A stretch of 13,046 nt of DNA from Candidatus Hecatellales archaeon (GTDB lineage Archaea > Thermoproteota > Bathyarchaeia > Hecatellales > Hecatellaceae), in the NCBI GenBank assembly GCA_003662485.1, contig QMYD01000015.1:1-13046 (forward strand), given 5' to 3'. Below the pieces are notes generated by a model. The model saw only the letters and a program-made list of their open reading frames with translations, made no database searches and was not told the DNA's origin. The position numbers and the translations under genes were made by a program. Of the stretch, positions 5,824 to 12,991 are shown one piece after another (the stretch's first letter is position 1; every line of letters starts with the position of its first letter).

Positions 5824-7767
5824 TTGGTCTTGCCCGTGGAAAACCCCTTCTCAGCCTTCAGGGAGGCCTGCAGGGAAGCCCTAGTCAAGGCTTTAGCTGA
5901 AACCCATCCAGACTTCAAGCCTTCAGGCTTCCTCCTAGAAGCTCCCTCAAGCCCCAAGTTTGGAGAATTAACCTCAACCGTATGCTTTGAGCTTGCAAAA
6001 ACTTTTGGGTTAAACCCCTCGGGGGAGGCTGAAAGGCTGGCTGGGCTGATTTCAGCCTCCAAGCCCCCCCTCCTCGAGAGGGTTGAAGCTGTTGGAGGCT
6101 ACCTAAACTTCAGGGTTAACCATAAAGCCCTGGCAAGTTTAACCTTTAAGGCCCTAGCGGAGCTTAAGGATGCCTATGGCCTCGTTAAAACTAAAGCCCC
6201 CAAGAGGGTGATAGTGGAGCATACTAGCGCTAATCCTAATGGCCCCCTCCATGTGGGGACGGCGAGAAACTCCATCCTCGGCGACTCCATAGCCAGAATT
6301 CTCAGGGCGAGAGGCCACCATGTTCGAAGACACTTCTACGTGAACGATATGGGGAGGCAGATTGCAATCCTCGCCTATGGCTTCAGGGCGCTTAAGCGCA
6401 GGGGCTTCAAGGTTGAGGGAAAGCCAGACCGTTGGCTTGGCTTCGTCTACACCGCCACCAACACCGCCCTCGAAATCAGAAGCCTAAAGGAGAAGTTGAA
6501 GGAGGTTTCAGGCGTAGAAGCTGAACGGGTTAGGAGAATTCTTGACGAGTATGTGGCTATTGCAGCTGAGCTTGAGGACCAGAATAGGGAGGCCTTATAC
6601 GCTATTATAGAGGAGGTTAACTCGGACTCCAACCCCCAGCTTAGCGTTGACCAGATTCTCAGAGCCTACGAGAAGGGGGAGAAAGCGGTTAAAACCCTTA
6701 TCCAAGGCATGGTTAAACTCTGCTTGAAGGGTTTTAGGCGAACCCTAAGGAGGGCTGGAATAAGCCTGGACTCCTGGGACTGGGAGAGCAGCCTCGTCTG
6801 GGAGGGGAAGGTTGGCGAAGTTCTGAAACGCTTGGAGCAGACGGGCTTCGTTAGGTTGAGCGAAGGCTCGCTTAACTTTGAAGTTGAGGAGGCAGCCCTA
6901 AGGCTTGGCGTTAAGGAAAGGCTGAACTATGGCGATAGGCTTCCACCCCTAACCTTAACCAGGAGTGATGGAACCACGCTTTACACGACGAGAGATATAG
7001 CCTACCACCTGGAAAAGTTTAGGTGGGCGGACTGGGCTGTAAACGTTATAGGCGTGGATCAGAAACTGGCTCAAATCCAGCTTAAGGTTGCCCTCCTAGC
7101 CCTCGGCGTCTCCAAGGCGTTAGAGGGCCTATACCACTGCGCCTACGAGCTGGTGAAGCTTCCAGGCTACAAGATGTCGAGGCGTAGGGGGCGCTATGTA
7201 ACCTTCGACGAGCTGCTTGAGGAGGCTGAGGGTATGGCCTACCAAGAGGTGGGTAAACGCTCTCCAGGTCTGCCTGAAGGGCTGAAGCGTGAAATCGCTA
7301 GAGCGGTGGGGCTTGGAGCCATAAAATACGCCATGCTTAACGTTTCACCCCTAAAAACCGTGAATTTCACGTGGGATAGGGTTTTAAACTTTGAGGCTAA
7401 CAGCGGCCCCTATGTCCAGTATGCTTATGCTAGGGCTTCAAGCATCCTGAGGAAGGCGGGGGTGAGGAGGCTTCCAAAACCCCACCCCGAAGCCTTAGAA
7501 CACGAGTTTGAGAGGAGGTTGATCGTGGAGTTAGCCCGCTACCCCGACGTTTTCGTGGAAGCTTCAGAAGGCTTGAAGCCTGAAGCCCTGACCCAGTATG
7601 CTAATGGGCTGGCTGAAGCCTTCAACCACTTCTACGACCACCTACCCGTGCTGAAAGCTGAACCTCCCGAGCTTAAATCCTCAAGGCTCTGGCTTGTGAG
7701 GGGGGTGAAAACGGTGCTGGGCAGCTGCCTAAACCTACTCGGCATACCCATCCCAAGCCGCATGTGA
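5824..7767 (+). CDS. argS: Arginyl-tRNA synthetase
   Basis: Charges tRNA-Arg with arginine in the cytoplasm. An N-terminal additional domain (about 10-115) recognises the tRNA elbow and includes FGELTSTVCFELAK (46-59). VEHTSANPNGPLHVGTARNS (131-150) contains the class-I HIGH motif as HVGT, YVNDMGRQ (172-179) follows, and KMSRRRGRYVT (450-460) is the KMSKS-region equivalent. The anticodon-binding helical domain ends in LLGIPIPSRM, the typical ArgS terminus. At 647 residues it is of normal archaeal length. No good ribosome-binding site precedes the start; TTG 5824, TTG 5830 and GTG 5836 are all possible, and the GTG could be a leaderless start. A tRNA-Arg gene lies 3.6 kb upstream. The last His of HIGH is Thr, a change the class-I signature tolerates. 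Confidence 0.97.
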   Translation: MVLPVENPFSAFREACREALVKALAETHPDFKPSGFLLEAPSSPKFGELTSTVCFELAKTFGLNPSGEAERLAGLISASKPPLLERVEAVGGYLNFRVNHKALASLTFKALAELKDAYGLVKTKAPKRVIVEHTSANPNGPLHVGTARNSILGDSIARILRARGHHVRRHFYVNDMGRQIAILAYGFRALKRRGFKVEGKPDRWLGFVYTATNTALEIRSLKEKLKEVSGVEAERVRRILDEYVAIAAELEDQNREALYAIIEEVNSDSNPQLSVDQILRAYEKGEKAVKTLIQGMVKLCLKGFRRTLRRAGISLDSWDWESSLVWEGKVGEVLKRLEQTGFVRLSEGSLNFEVEEAALRLGVKERLNYGDRLPPLTLTRSDGTTLYTTRDIAYHLEKFRWADWAVNVIGVDQKLAQIQLKVALLALGVSKALEGLYHCAYELVKLPGYKMSRRRGRYVTFDELLEEAEGMAYQEVGKRSPGLPEGLKREIARAVGLGAIKYAMLNVSPLKTVNFTWDRVLNFEANSGPYVQYAYARASSILRKAGVRRLPKPHPEALEHEFERRLIVELARYPDVFVEASEGLKPEALTQYANGLAEAFNHFYDHLPVLKAEPPELKSSRLWLVRGVKTVLGSCLNLLGIPIPSRM

Positions 7768-7787
7768 AAAGGGGCGTGGGGAAAATC

Positions 7788-8264
7788 CTATCCTTTCCTT
7801 TGAACCTTGAACTCGCAGCATTCATCGCCTTCAAGGATGCATTGGGTTTCGAGGCAGGAAACCTTACCCCATAGGGCTGAGAAGAAGCCTGAGATTATCC
7901 CCTTGATGAGGGCGCAGTGCTTCCATTTCCCCCTTCCAGCATCCCGGTATAGGGCGAAATCGTAAACCTTAAAGGTTAGGGGTTCACGGAATTCCACCTC
8001 AAACCTGCCCCACCCCGTCTCCGTTAGGAAGCCTGCCAGACCCCTAGCCAAGGCTTCCTCCCCCTCCAAACCCTTCTCCCTAAGGTATTCAACCAGCCTC
8101 CCACCCATCCTCTGGCCTGCGAAAAGCAGGATGGTGTAGGCTCCTGAGCTGAAAACCTCCCAAACCCCTAAGAGAAGGGCTTTAAAGCTTTCAAGGTTCA
8201 GCAGAACCCAGTCCTCTCCGCCACGGCTAACCCTTCCCCCCACCTCCTCGAATTCGAGTTTCAC
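7788..8264 (-). CDS. V4R (4-vinyl reductase) domain protein
   Basis: A 158-residue protein whose C-terminal two thirds match the V4R small-molecule-binding domain found in BchJ and in archaeal regulators. HCALIKGIISGFFSALWGK (116-134), CLETQC (137-142) and GDECCEF (146-152) are the typical GF-G-L and ETxC...GDxxCxF signatures; Cys142 and Cys150 are the usual conserved pair, with extra cysteines at 117, 137 and 149, so metal binding is plausible. The domain stands alone here with no DNA-binding or enzymatic partner. Start GTG at 8264 is supported by AGGAGG nine bases upstream. It converges on argS with a 20-base gap and is divergent from the unusual tbp gene, with which it shares a 179-base promoter region. 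Ligand and role are not known. Confidence 0.78.
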   Translation of the reverse strand: MKLEFEEVGGRVSRGGEDWVLLNLESFKALLLGVWEVFSSGAYTILLFAGQRMGGRLVEYLREKGLEGEEALARGLAGFLTETGWGRFEVEFREPLTFKVYDFALYRDAGRGKWKHCALIKGIISGFFSALWGKVSCLETQCILEGDECCEFKVQRKG

Positions 8265-8331
8265 GGTGGAAGTCCTCCTGAAAGGCTGGAGGCCAGAATA
8301 GGGTGGAATTAGAACTTTTCCTTTCCTTAAG

Positions 8332-8346
8332 CTTAATTAAATATTC
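8332..8346. promoter_or_regulatory. A/T-rich divergent promoter core between V4R gene and tbp
   Basis: CTTAATTAAATATTC contains the perfect palindrome TTAATTAA (8333-8340). On the minus strand TATTTAATTA is a fair box A for the V4R gene, placing its start of transcription near 8310 and a leader of about 45 bases. On the plus strand the tbp box A may be here or at AAGTAAATAG (8357-8366). Confidence 0.35.
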
Positions 8347-8379
8347 TCTCAGGTACAAGTAAATAGCGTTTTCCTCTAC

Positions 8380-8391
8380 TTCCCGGGGGAA
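8380..8391. promoter_or_regulatory. Inverted repeat TTCCC-GG-GGGAA near the expected tbp transcription start
   Basis: A perfect 5+5 inverted repeat with a two-base centre. If the tbp box A is AAGTAAATAG at 8357-8366, transcription would start about 25 bases on, within this repeat, which is where an archaeal repressor operator would act. No second copy is obvious in the window. Confidence 0.25.
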
Positions 8392-8443
8392 AAGGATAAG
8401 CTTATGGGGGATGAGGGAGTAGGATTTTGGTGGGGAGGGGCTG

Positions 8444-9298
8444 GTGAGGGCTGAAATAAAGATTTGCAATGTGGTTGCCTCAGTGGATTTCAGGCAGAGG
8501 CTTCCCCTTTCAGCCGTGAAGAAGGCTTTACCTGTGGTTTCAAGCCAGAAAAGCCGTTTTCCAGGCGTCGTAGTTAAGCTGGATAGGCCTAAAACGGCTA
8601 ACCTCATCTTTAGCACCGGCAAGATGATTTGTACGGGTTCAAGCTCTGAGTATAGTGCCAGAACAGCGATTAGGAGGCTTGTTTCAAGCCTAAGGGAGGG
8701 TGGGGTGAAGCTTAAGGAGAAGCCTAAAGTGAAAATCCAGAATGTGGTAGCCCTCATAAACTTTAGGAGGAGCATAAACCTTGAGAGGGCTGCTAAAACG
8801 CTGGCTGGCACTATCTACGAGCCTGAACAGTTTCCAGGGCTAATCTACCAGATGGAGAAGCCTCGAACAGTAGCCCCCCTCTTCTCGAATGGGAAGGCAG
8901 TGCGCACGGGGGCGAGGAATAAGGCTGAGGTGGAGGCAGCTGTTAGAAGGCTTGAGAGAAGCCTCTTCTTTAAAGGTAAAACTTTGAGAACGGTTAGGTC
9001 TTCAAAGGAGGCTGTGGAAAACCTTGAGGAGAGGGTTCTCAAAATCTTGGAGGCCACCTACAGCCTCTGCGACTTCTGCGAGTACGATTGCGACAGCTGC
9101 CCCTACCCCGGCTTAGGCATATACCTTGAAAAGCTTGAACCACCCCTCCTAGAAGCCCTCTCCATCCTAAGCAGGGTGGAAAAACATGGGAAGGGCTTCT
9201 ATATTAGGCCTAAGAGGGAGGTTTCCTCCTACCTTAAACTTTCAAAGGAGGGGTTGGGGAGCGCCCTAGCCAGCCTCCTCGAAGCCTCCCGAACATAA
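8444..9298 (+). CDS. tbp: TATA-box-binding protein with C-terminal cysteine-cluster extension
   Basis: General transcription factor that bends promoter DNA and recruits TFB and RNA polymerase. Two TBP repeats are seen (about 4-88 and 96-178). All four DNA-kinking phenylalanines are kept (Phe39, Phe56, Phe130, Phe147) and so are the symmetric asparagines (Asn9, Asn100). The second stirrup EPEQFPG (126-132), which contacts TFB, is intact; the first is diverged and basic (SSQKSRFPG, 33-41). Normal archaeal TBPs end near residue 180-200. This one continues for 106 residues with a charged helix (187-204), a CX2CX3CX2C cluster (Cys209, 212, 216, 219) and a helical tail (230-284) that may be a winged-helix-like unit. 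The cluster could bind zinc or an Fe-S centre. Start GTG 8444 follows GGGGAGGGG by three bases. It may be the only TBP or a specialised paralogue. Confidence 0.9.
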   Translation: MRAEIKICNVVASVDFRQRLPLSAVKKALPVVSSQKSRFPGVVVKLDRPKTANLIFSTGKMICTGSSSEYSARTAIRRLVSSLREGGVKLKEKPKVKIQNVVALINFRRSINLERAAKTLAGTIYEPEQFPGLIYQMEKPRTVAPLFSNGKAVRTGARNKAEVEAAVRRLERSLFFKGKTLRTVRSSKEAVENLEERVLKILEATYSLCDFCEYDCDSCPYPGLGIYLEKLEPPLLEALSILSRVEKHGKGFYIRPKREVSSYLKLSKEGLGSALASLLEASRT

Positions 9299-9316
9299 CT
9301 CTCTCCAACCCAAGCA

Positions 9317-9331
9317 AAATTAATTTTTAAC
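9317..9331 (+). promoter_or_regulatory. Probable box A of the 9360-11672 operon
   Basis: AAAATTAATTTTTAA is a strong A/T-rich element in the 61-base gap after tbp. Transcription about 25 bases on would start near 9350, just before the GAGGGGGAG ribosome-binding site and the TTG at 9360. Confidence 0.45.
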
Positions 9332-9359
9332 GTTGAGTTTTTAGGCTAGAGGGGGAGCC

Positions 9360-9665
9360 TTGGAGTTTCCAGCCGAGGTTTTAACTAAGAGTAGGACTGG
9401 GAAGCTTGAGGTTAGAGCTCTGGATAGTAGGGGTAAATTCCTTATGTGCAAGTATCTTGACCCCAAAACGATGAAGCCCGCTGATAAGAAGCGTAAGATT
9501 ATCCTCATGGATGAGGAGGGGAAGACTAGGGAGTTCTTCATCATCCCTTTGAAGGATGGAAAACGCTACCTTATGATTGAAGGTGAGAAAGATGATTCTG
9601 CCAAGCCTGAAAACCCCATGGTCTGGAATGAGAGGGAGGGGAAGGCTGAACCCCTCTGGAAGTAA
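9360..9665 (+). CDS. Hypothetical 101-residue protein
   Basis: I do not recognise this protein. It is short, charged and probably soluble, with no membrane segment or signal peptide. The pattern of GKLEVRALDSRGKFLMCKYL (14-33), KRKIILMDEEGKTREFFIIP (44-63) and GKRYLMIEGE (67-76) suggests alternating beta strands and turns, that is a small beta-rich fold. One cysteine (Cys30) is present. The start TTG at 9360 is supported by GAGGGGGAG directly upstream; no ATG lies in frame early enough. Twelve bases separate it from the uracil-DNA glycosylase gene, so it heads the operon and may be made together with the repair and tRNA-thiolation proteins. Base and codon use match its neighbours, supporting a real gene. 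Confidence 0.7.
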   Translation: MEFPAEVLTKSRTGKLEVRALDSRGKFLMCKYLDPKTMKPADKKRKIILMDEEGKTREFFIIPLKDGKRYLMIEGEKDDSAKPENPMVWNEREGKAEPLWK

Positions 9666-9677
9666 GGCGGAGCCCTG

Positions 9678-10277
9678 ATGGGAAGCCTAGAGGAGGAGCT
9701 GGAAAAGCTTAGGGTTGAAGTGGAAAACTGTAGGAGGTGCCCCCTCCACCGGGGGAGGAATAAGCCCGTCCTAGGTGAAGGCCCAGCCCCAGCGAGGATT
9801 ATGCTGGTGGGGGAGGCTCCAGGATACTGGGAGGATAGGCAGGGCAGACCCTTCGTGGGGGCAGCGGGGAAATTCCTAAACGAGCTACTAGCCGAAGCCG
9901 GATTGAAGCGGGAGGAAGTCTACATCACGAATGTGGTTAAGTGTAGGCCTCCTGGGAACAGGGATCCTAAACCCGAAGAGGAGGAGGCCTGCGCCCCCTA
10001 CCTTGAAAGGCAGCTCAGCCTGCTGAGGCCAAGCCTAATCTGCACGCTTGGAAGCCATGCTACGGCTAGAATCCTAACCCACTTCGGCTTAAAACCTCAG
10101 CCCATAACGAGGATTCACGGCAAAGCCTTCAAGGCTGGAAGCCTCCTAGGCGAGGTAACCATCATCCCCCTATTCCATCCAGCCTCAGCCCTATACAAGC
10201 CGCCTATGCGAAGCCTCCAACTTGAAGACTGGAGGAGGGTAGGAGGCCTCCTAGCCGAGCTAGGGCTTAAACCCTAA
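9678..10277 (+). CDS. udg: Uracil-DNA glycosylase, family 4 (Fe-S)
   Basis: Excises uracil from DNA to begin base-excision repair, important where cytosine deamination is fast. The [4Fe-4S] cluster ligands of family-4 enzymes are all present: Cys18 and Cys21 (CRRC), Cys89 (KCRPPGNRDP) and Cys105 (EACAPYL). GEAPGYWEDRQGRPFVG (45-61) is the catalytic/uracil-binding motif with the GEAPG form of family 4, TLGSHATARIL (123-133) and HPAS (167-170) complete the active site. Its 199 residues are normal length. ATG at 9678 follows a GGCGGAG element; the upstream gene ends 12 bases earlier and the thiI-like gene begins 23 bases later, so it is the second gene of an operon. Confidence 0.96.
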   Translation: MGSLEEELEKLRVEVENCRRCPLHRGRNKPVLGEGPAPARIMLVGEAPGYWEDRQGRPFVGAAGKFLNELLAEAGLKREEVYITNVVKCRPPGNRDPKPEEEEACAPYLERQLSLLRPSLICTLGSHATARILTHFGLKPQPITRIHGKAFKAGSLLGEVTIIPLFHPASALYKPPMRSLQLEDWRRVGGLLAELGLKP

Positions 10278-10300
10278 AGGGGGGATTAGGCTTAACAAGG

Positions 10301-10921
10301 ATGCTCGCCCTAATCTCTGGAGGCATAGATTCGCCTGTAGCCGCCTTCATGGCTGGAAGCCTCCCAGGCGTGGAGGTTTCAGCCATATTCTTCGACAGCT
10401 ACCCCTTCACGGGTAGGGAGTCCTCAAGGGTTGAGGCCCTATGCAGGAAGCTTAAAAGCCACATACGCCTCCAAGCCCTCCACCTAATTCCCCACGGGGA
10501 AAACCTTGAAAGAATAGTTTCAGCCTGCCGTCGAAGCCTAACATGCCTCCTCTGCAAGAGGCTTATGCTTAGGGTGGCTTCAACCCTAGCCCTCCAGGAG
10601 GGAGCTGAAGCCCTAGTTACGGGGGACAGCCTAGGCCAAGTGGCAAGCCAAACCCTAGAAAACCTAGCCGTTGAAGACGAGGCGTCATCCATCCCTGTTT
10701 TAAGGCCTCTCCTAGGCCTAAACAAGGAGGAAATCGTAAGGCTGGCTAGGAAGCTTGGAACCTATGAGCTTTCAGCCCTAAAACCCTCAGCGTGTAAGGC
10801 TGCACCTGGGAAGCCTTCAACAAGGGGGAGGCTTGAAATGGTGAAGGCTGAGGAGGAGAGGCTACCCCTCGAGGAAATGGTTTCAAAGGCTCTAGCTGGG
10901 AGGAGGCTGGTGAGGCTTTAA
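10301..10921 (+). CDS. thiI: ThiI-like PP-loop protein (4-thiouridine synthetase catalytic half, Fe-S type)
   Basis: Adenylates and thiolates U8 of tRNA to 4-thiouridine in full-length ThiI. Here only the PP-loop ATPase half is present: SGGIDSPVAAF (6-16) is the PP-loop, FFDSYPFTGRES (30-41) and TGDSLGQVASQTLENL (107-122) are specific ThiI signatures. Cys82 and Cys85 (CLLC) and Cys165 have the same spacing (3 and 80 residues) as the three [3Fe-4S] ligands described for methanogen ThiI. At 206 residues it lacks the N-terminal ferredoxin-like and THUMP domains (about 180 residues) that bind tRNA, and the 23-base gap upstream leaves no room for them. A separate THUMP protein may assist. Its TAA stop (10919-10921) sits at a CTT-TAA-G sequence where the HisA-like frame begins. 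Confidence 0.85.
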   Translation: MLALISGGIDSPVAAFMAGSLPGVEVSAIFFDSYPFTGRESSRVEALCRKLKSHIRLQALHLIPHGENLERIVSACRRSLTCLLCKRLMLRVASTLALQEGAEALVTGDSLGQVASQTLENLAVEDEASSIPVLRPLLGLNKEEIVRLARKLGTYELSALKPSACKAAPGKPSTRGRLEMVKAEEERLPLEEMVSKALAGRRLVRL

Positions 10922-11672
10922 GCCCTTCAGGGTTATCCCAGTCCTAGACGTTAAGGAAGGCTTAGCTGTCCATGCAGTTGCGGGTAGGAGGGAAAACTAC
11001 CAGCCTGTGAAATCTTGGCTTCACCTAACCCCAGACCCTTTAGGCCTCGCCCAAGCCTTTGAGGCAGCCTACGGCTTCCGAGAACTCTACATGGCGGACT
11101 TAGACGCCATCCAGCGTAAGCCTCCAAACCTCCGCCTCCTAAGCGAAATCTCAGGTTCAACAAGCCTCAGCCTCATGGTGGATGGAGGTTTTAGAAGGCT
11201 GGAGGAGGCTGAAGCCTTTTTGAGGGCTGGAGCCTCAAAGGCCGTTTTTGGAACGGAAACCCTTCCAAGCTTAAGCCTCTTAAAGGAGGCTTTGGAAAGG
11301 TTTGGAGAGGGGAGGGTTACGGCCAGCCTAGACCTCTTCAAGGGTAGGGTGCTTGCAGCCGATGAAAGCCTTAGGAGGCTGAAGCCTCTGGAGGCGGCTG
11401 AAAGGCTTGAAGGCCTAGGCGTTGGGGAACTCATCCTCCTCGACCTTGCAAGAGTTGGCGTTGGCGGGGGCGTAGACTTCAGGCTGGTGGAAAGCCTGGC
11501 TCAAACCTTCCATGGAAGTCTCCTCGTAGGTGGAGGGGTTAGGGGGCTTGGAGACCTTAAACTCTTGAGAAGCCTCGGGGTTTCAGGAGTTCTACTGGCT
11601 ACAGCCCTCCATGAGGGTAAAATAAGGCCTAAACAGCTTTTCGAGGAGGGCTTTCTATGCTGGAAGCCTTAA
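10914..11672 (+). CDS. HisA-like TIM-barrel protein (COG1411 type), start codon unclear
   Basis: Half-barrel-duplicated (beta/alpha)8 protein related to ProFAR isomerase HisA; the substrate of this archaeal subgroup is not established. Phosphate-binding halves are visible: VDGGFRRLEEAEAFLRAGA and VFGTETL in the first half, LDLARVGVGGGVD, VGGGVRGLGDLKLLRSLGV and GVLLATALHEGKI in the second. The first normal start is GTG at 11007, but 29 or more codons before it clearly code for beta strand 1 and its loop, with RVIPVLDVKEGLAVHAVAG including the conserved Asp. That stretch, from an in-frame TGA at 10911-10913, contains no ATG, GTG or TTG. I therefore give the open boundary 10914 as start; the real initiation may use ATC at 10935 or depend on a +1 shift from thiI. 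Last gene of the operon. Confidence 0.78.
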   Translation, partial: GFKPFRVIPVLDVKEGLAVHAVAGRRENYQPVKSWLHLTPDPLGLAQAFEAAYGFRELYMADLDAIQRKPPNLRLLSEISGSTSLSLMVDGGFRRLEEAEAFLRAGASKAVFGTETLPSLSLLKEALERFGEGRVTASLDLFKGRVLAADESLRRLKPLEAAERLEGLGVGELILLDLARVGVGGGVDFRLVESLAQTFHGSLLVGGGVRGLGDLKLLRSLGVSGVLLATALHEGKIRPKQLFEEGFLCWKP

Positions 11673-11678
11673 TGCAAC

Positions 11679-11688
11679 CTTAAATTAT
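11679..11688 (+). promoter_or_regulatory. Box A of the LarA-like gene
   Basis: CTTAAATTAT lies about 37 bases before the ATG at 11721. A transcription start near 11709 would give a leader of about 12 bases holding GGAG (11710-11713). The gene is therefore likely transcribed apart from the upstream operon. Confidence 0.45.
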
Positions 11689-11720
11689 CTTTTAGGGGCT
11701 AATAGTATTGGAGTTTACTG

Positions 11721-12983
11721 ATGGTTGAGGTATGGCTGCCCTACGGTGAAACTGAGGTCTGCGCCGACATTCCAACTGAAAACTTTTACGGAACCTTGGA
11801 GGCAAGGGAGTTTAAGCCTTCAAAGCCTCCTGAGGCTCTTGTCCAAGAGGCGTTTGAGCAGCCCCTTGAAGGCTTAAGGCTTAGAGAGGTGGCGAGGGGA
11901 TGTAGGGCGGTTATCCTCCTAGACGAATACGCCTCCCCCCTCCCCCTTCAAGCTCTTGCAGCCGGTATTTTAAGGGAGCTGGAGGAGGGGGGAATCCGAA
12001 GGGAGAACGTCACCTTTGTTTTCGGCAGGGGTTTGGAGGGTGCCCCCTACCAGCTTGAGGAGGCTTCAAGGCTGCTGGGTGGGGAGGCTGAGGGCTGCAG
12101 GATTATCGTTCATAACCCCTTTGAGGGAGACTTTGAGCTGGCTGAGCTGGGCTCCACCAGTCGGAGGGTGAAAGTCTTCATTAGGAGGGATGTAGCTGAA
12201 GCTGAGGTTAAAATCTTGGTTGGAAGGGTTTCCCCCCACCCCTATGCAGGCTACAGCGGGCTTGGCCAAACCCTCCTCTCTGCTGCTGGAAGCCTTAGAA
12301 CGCTTACCAGAAACTACCTCCTCTATGGGAGCCTGGAGGCTAGGGCTGGAAGGCTTGAGGGAAACCCCCTCCAAGCGGAACTCCTAGAAGCCGCTAGGAT
12401 GGCTGGCTTAACCTACGCCTTCCACCTAGCCTGCAGTTGGGATGGAAGCCTCCTAAAGGCTTTCGCCGGGAGGCCTGAGGAAACCTTTAGGGCTGCAGTA
12501 GGCTTCTTCGAAGAGGCTTTCGCCTCCACCCTTGAGGGCAAATTTAGGGCTGTGGTAGCTTCACCTGGAGGCAAGCCCTACGACTCCAGCTTGGAGGGAG
12601 CTCTCCAAGCCTTGGAAAGGGTTTCAGACCTGGTTGAGGAGGGGGGAAGCATTGTGCTAGCTGCGGAGTGTGCTGGGGAGAGGCTTGACTCCACCTTCCT
12701 CCTATGGCTAAGCGAGGCTAAGAGTGTTGAGAAGGCTGAAGCCCTTTTCAGGGAGAAGCCTGAAAGAGGCTTCCACAAGGTTTTGAGGCTTAGGAGGCTT
12801 CAGTCCAAATTCAGGATATACATGGTTTCAGGCCTCCCAGAAACCATATCCTCAGAGCTCCTAGGCTTCAGAACGCTGAGAAGCCTTGGGGAGGCGGTGA
12901 GGCTTGCCCTCCGAGGCATAGGAAAGGGGCGTATAATCGTCGTCCCCCAAGCCCTAAAAACGCTTCCAAAGGTTAAGGTTTAA
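11721..12983 (+). CDS. LarA-like (DUF2088) protein lacking lactate-racemase catalytic residues
   Basis: Homologous along its whole 420 residues to nickel-pincer lactate racemase LarA. Opening VEVWLPYGETEVCADIPTEN (2-21), the SPHPYAGYSG segment (171-180) and SPGGKPYD (281-288) are clear family landmarks. Aligning by these, His173 equals LarA His174, but the lysine that carries the nickel pincer cofactor (LarA Lys184) is Gln183, the nickel ligand His200 is Tyr199, and Arg75 of the DxTRP motif is Ser72 (DEYASP). No histidine is found in the GLEGAPYQLEE segment where LarA has His108, and the NLYQxxK motif is replaced by SLEGALQ. It should not bind the cofactor in the known way, so racemase activity is unlikely. 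ATG 11721 has GGAG seven bases upstream. No larB, larC or larE is visible nearby. Its function is unknown. Confidence 0.8.
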   Translation: MVEVWLPYGETEVCADIPTENFYGTLEAREFKPSKPPEALVQEAFEQPLEGLRLREVARGCRAVILLDEYASPLPLQALAAGILRELEEGGIRRENVTFVFGRGLEGAPYQLEEASRLLGGEAEGCRIIVHNPFEGDFELAELGSTSRRVKVFIRRDVAEAEVKILVGRVSPHPYAGYSGLGQTLLSAAGSLRTLTRNYLLYGSLEARAGRLEGNPLQAELLEAARMAGLTYAFHLACSWDGSLLKAFAGRPEETFRAAVGFFEEAFASTLEGKFRAVVASPGGKPYDSSLEGALQALERVSDLVEEGGSIVLAAECAGERLDSTFLLWLSEAKSVEKAEALFREKPERGFHKVLRLRRLQSKFRIYMVSGLPETISSELLGFRTLRSLGEAVRLALRGIGKGRIIVVPQALKTLPKVKV

Positions 12984-12991
12984 CTCTAGCC

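Noticed and set aside
6250..6273. HIGH motif of ArgS reads HVGT, losing the final His.
   Set aside because: The class-I synthetase signature allows N, T or G at that place, and the rest of the enzyme is intact, so this is not evidence of inactivation.
8227..8811. A 194-codon open frame on the minus strand across the tbp start.
   Set aside because: It overlaps both the V4R gene and the tbp core, has no recognisable domain, and its composition is that of the reverse strand of a TBP repeat.
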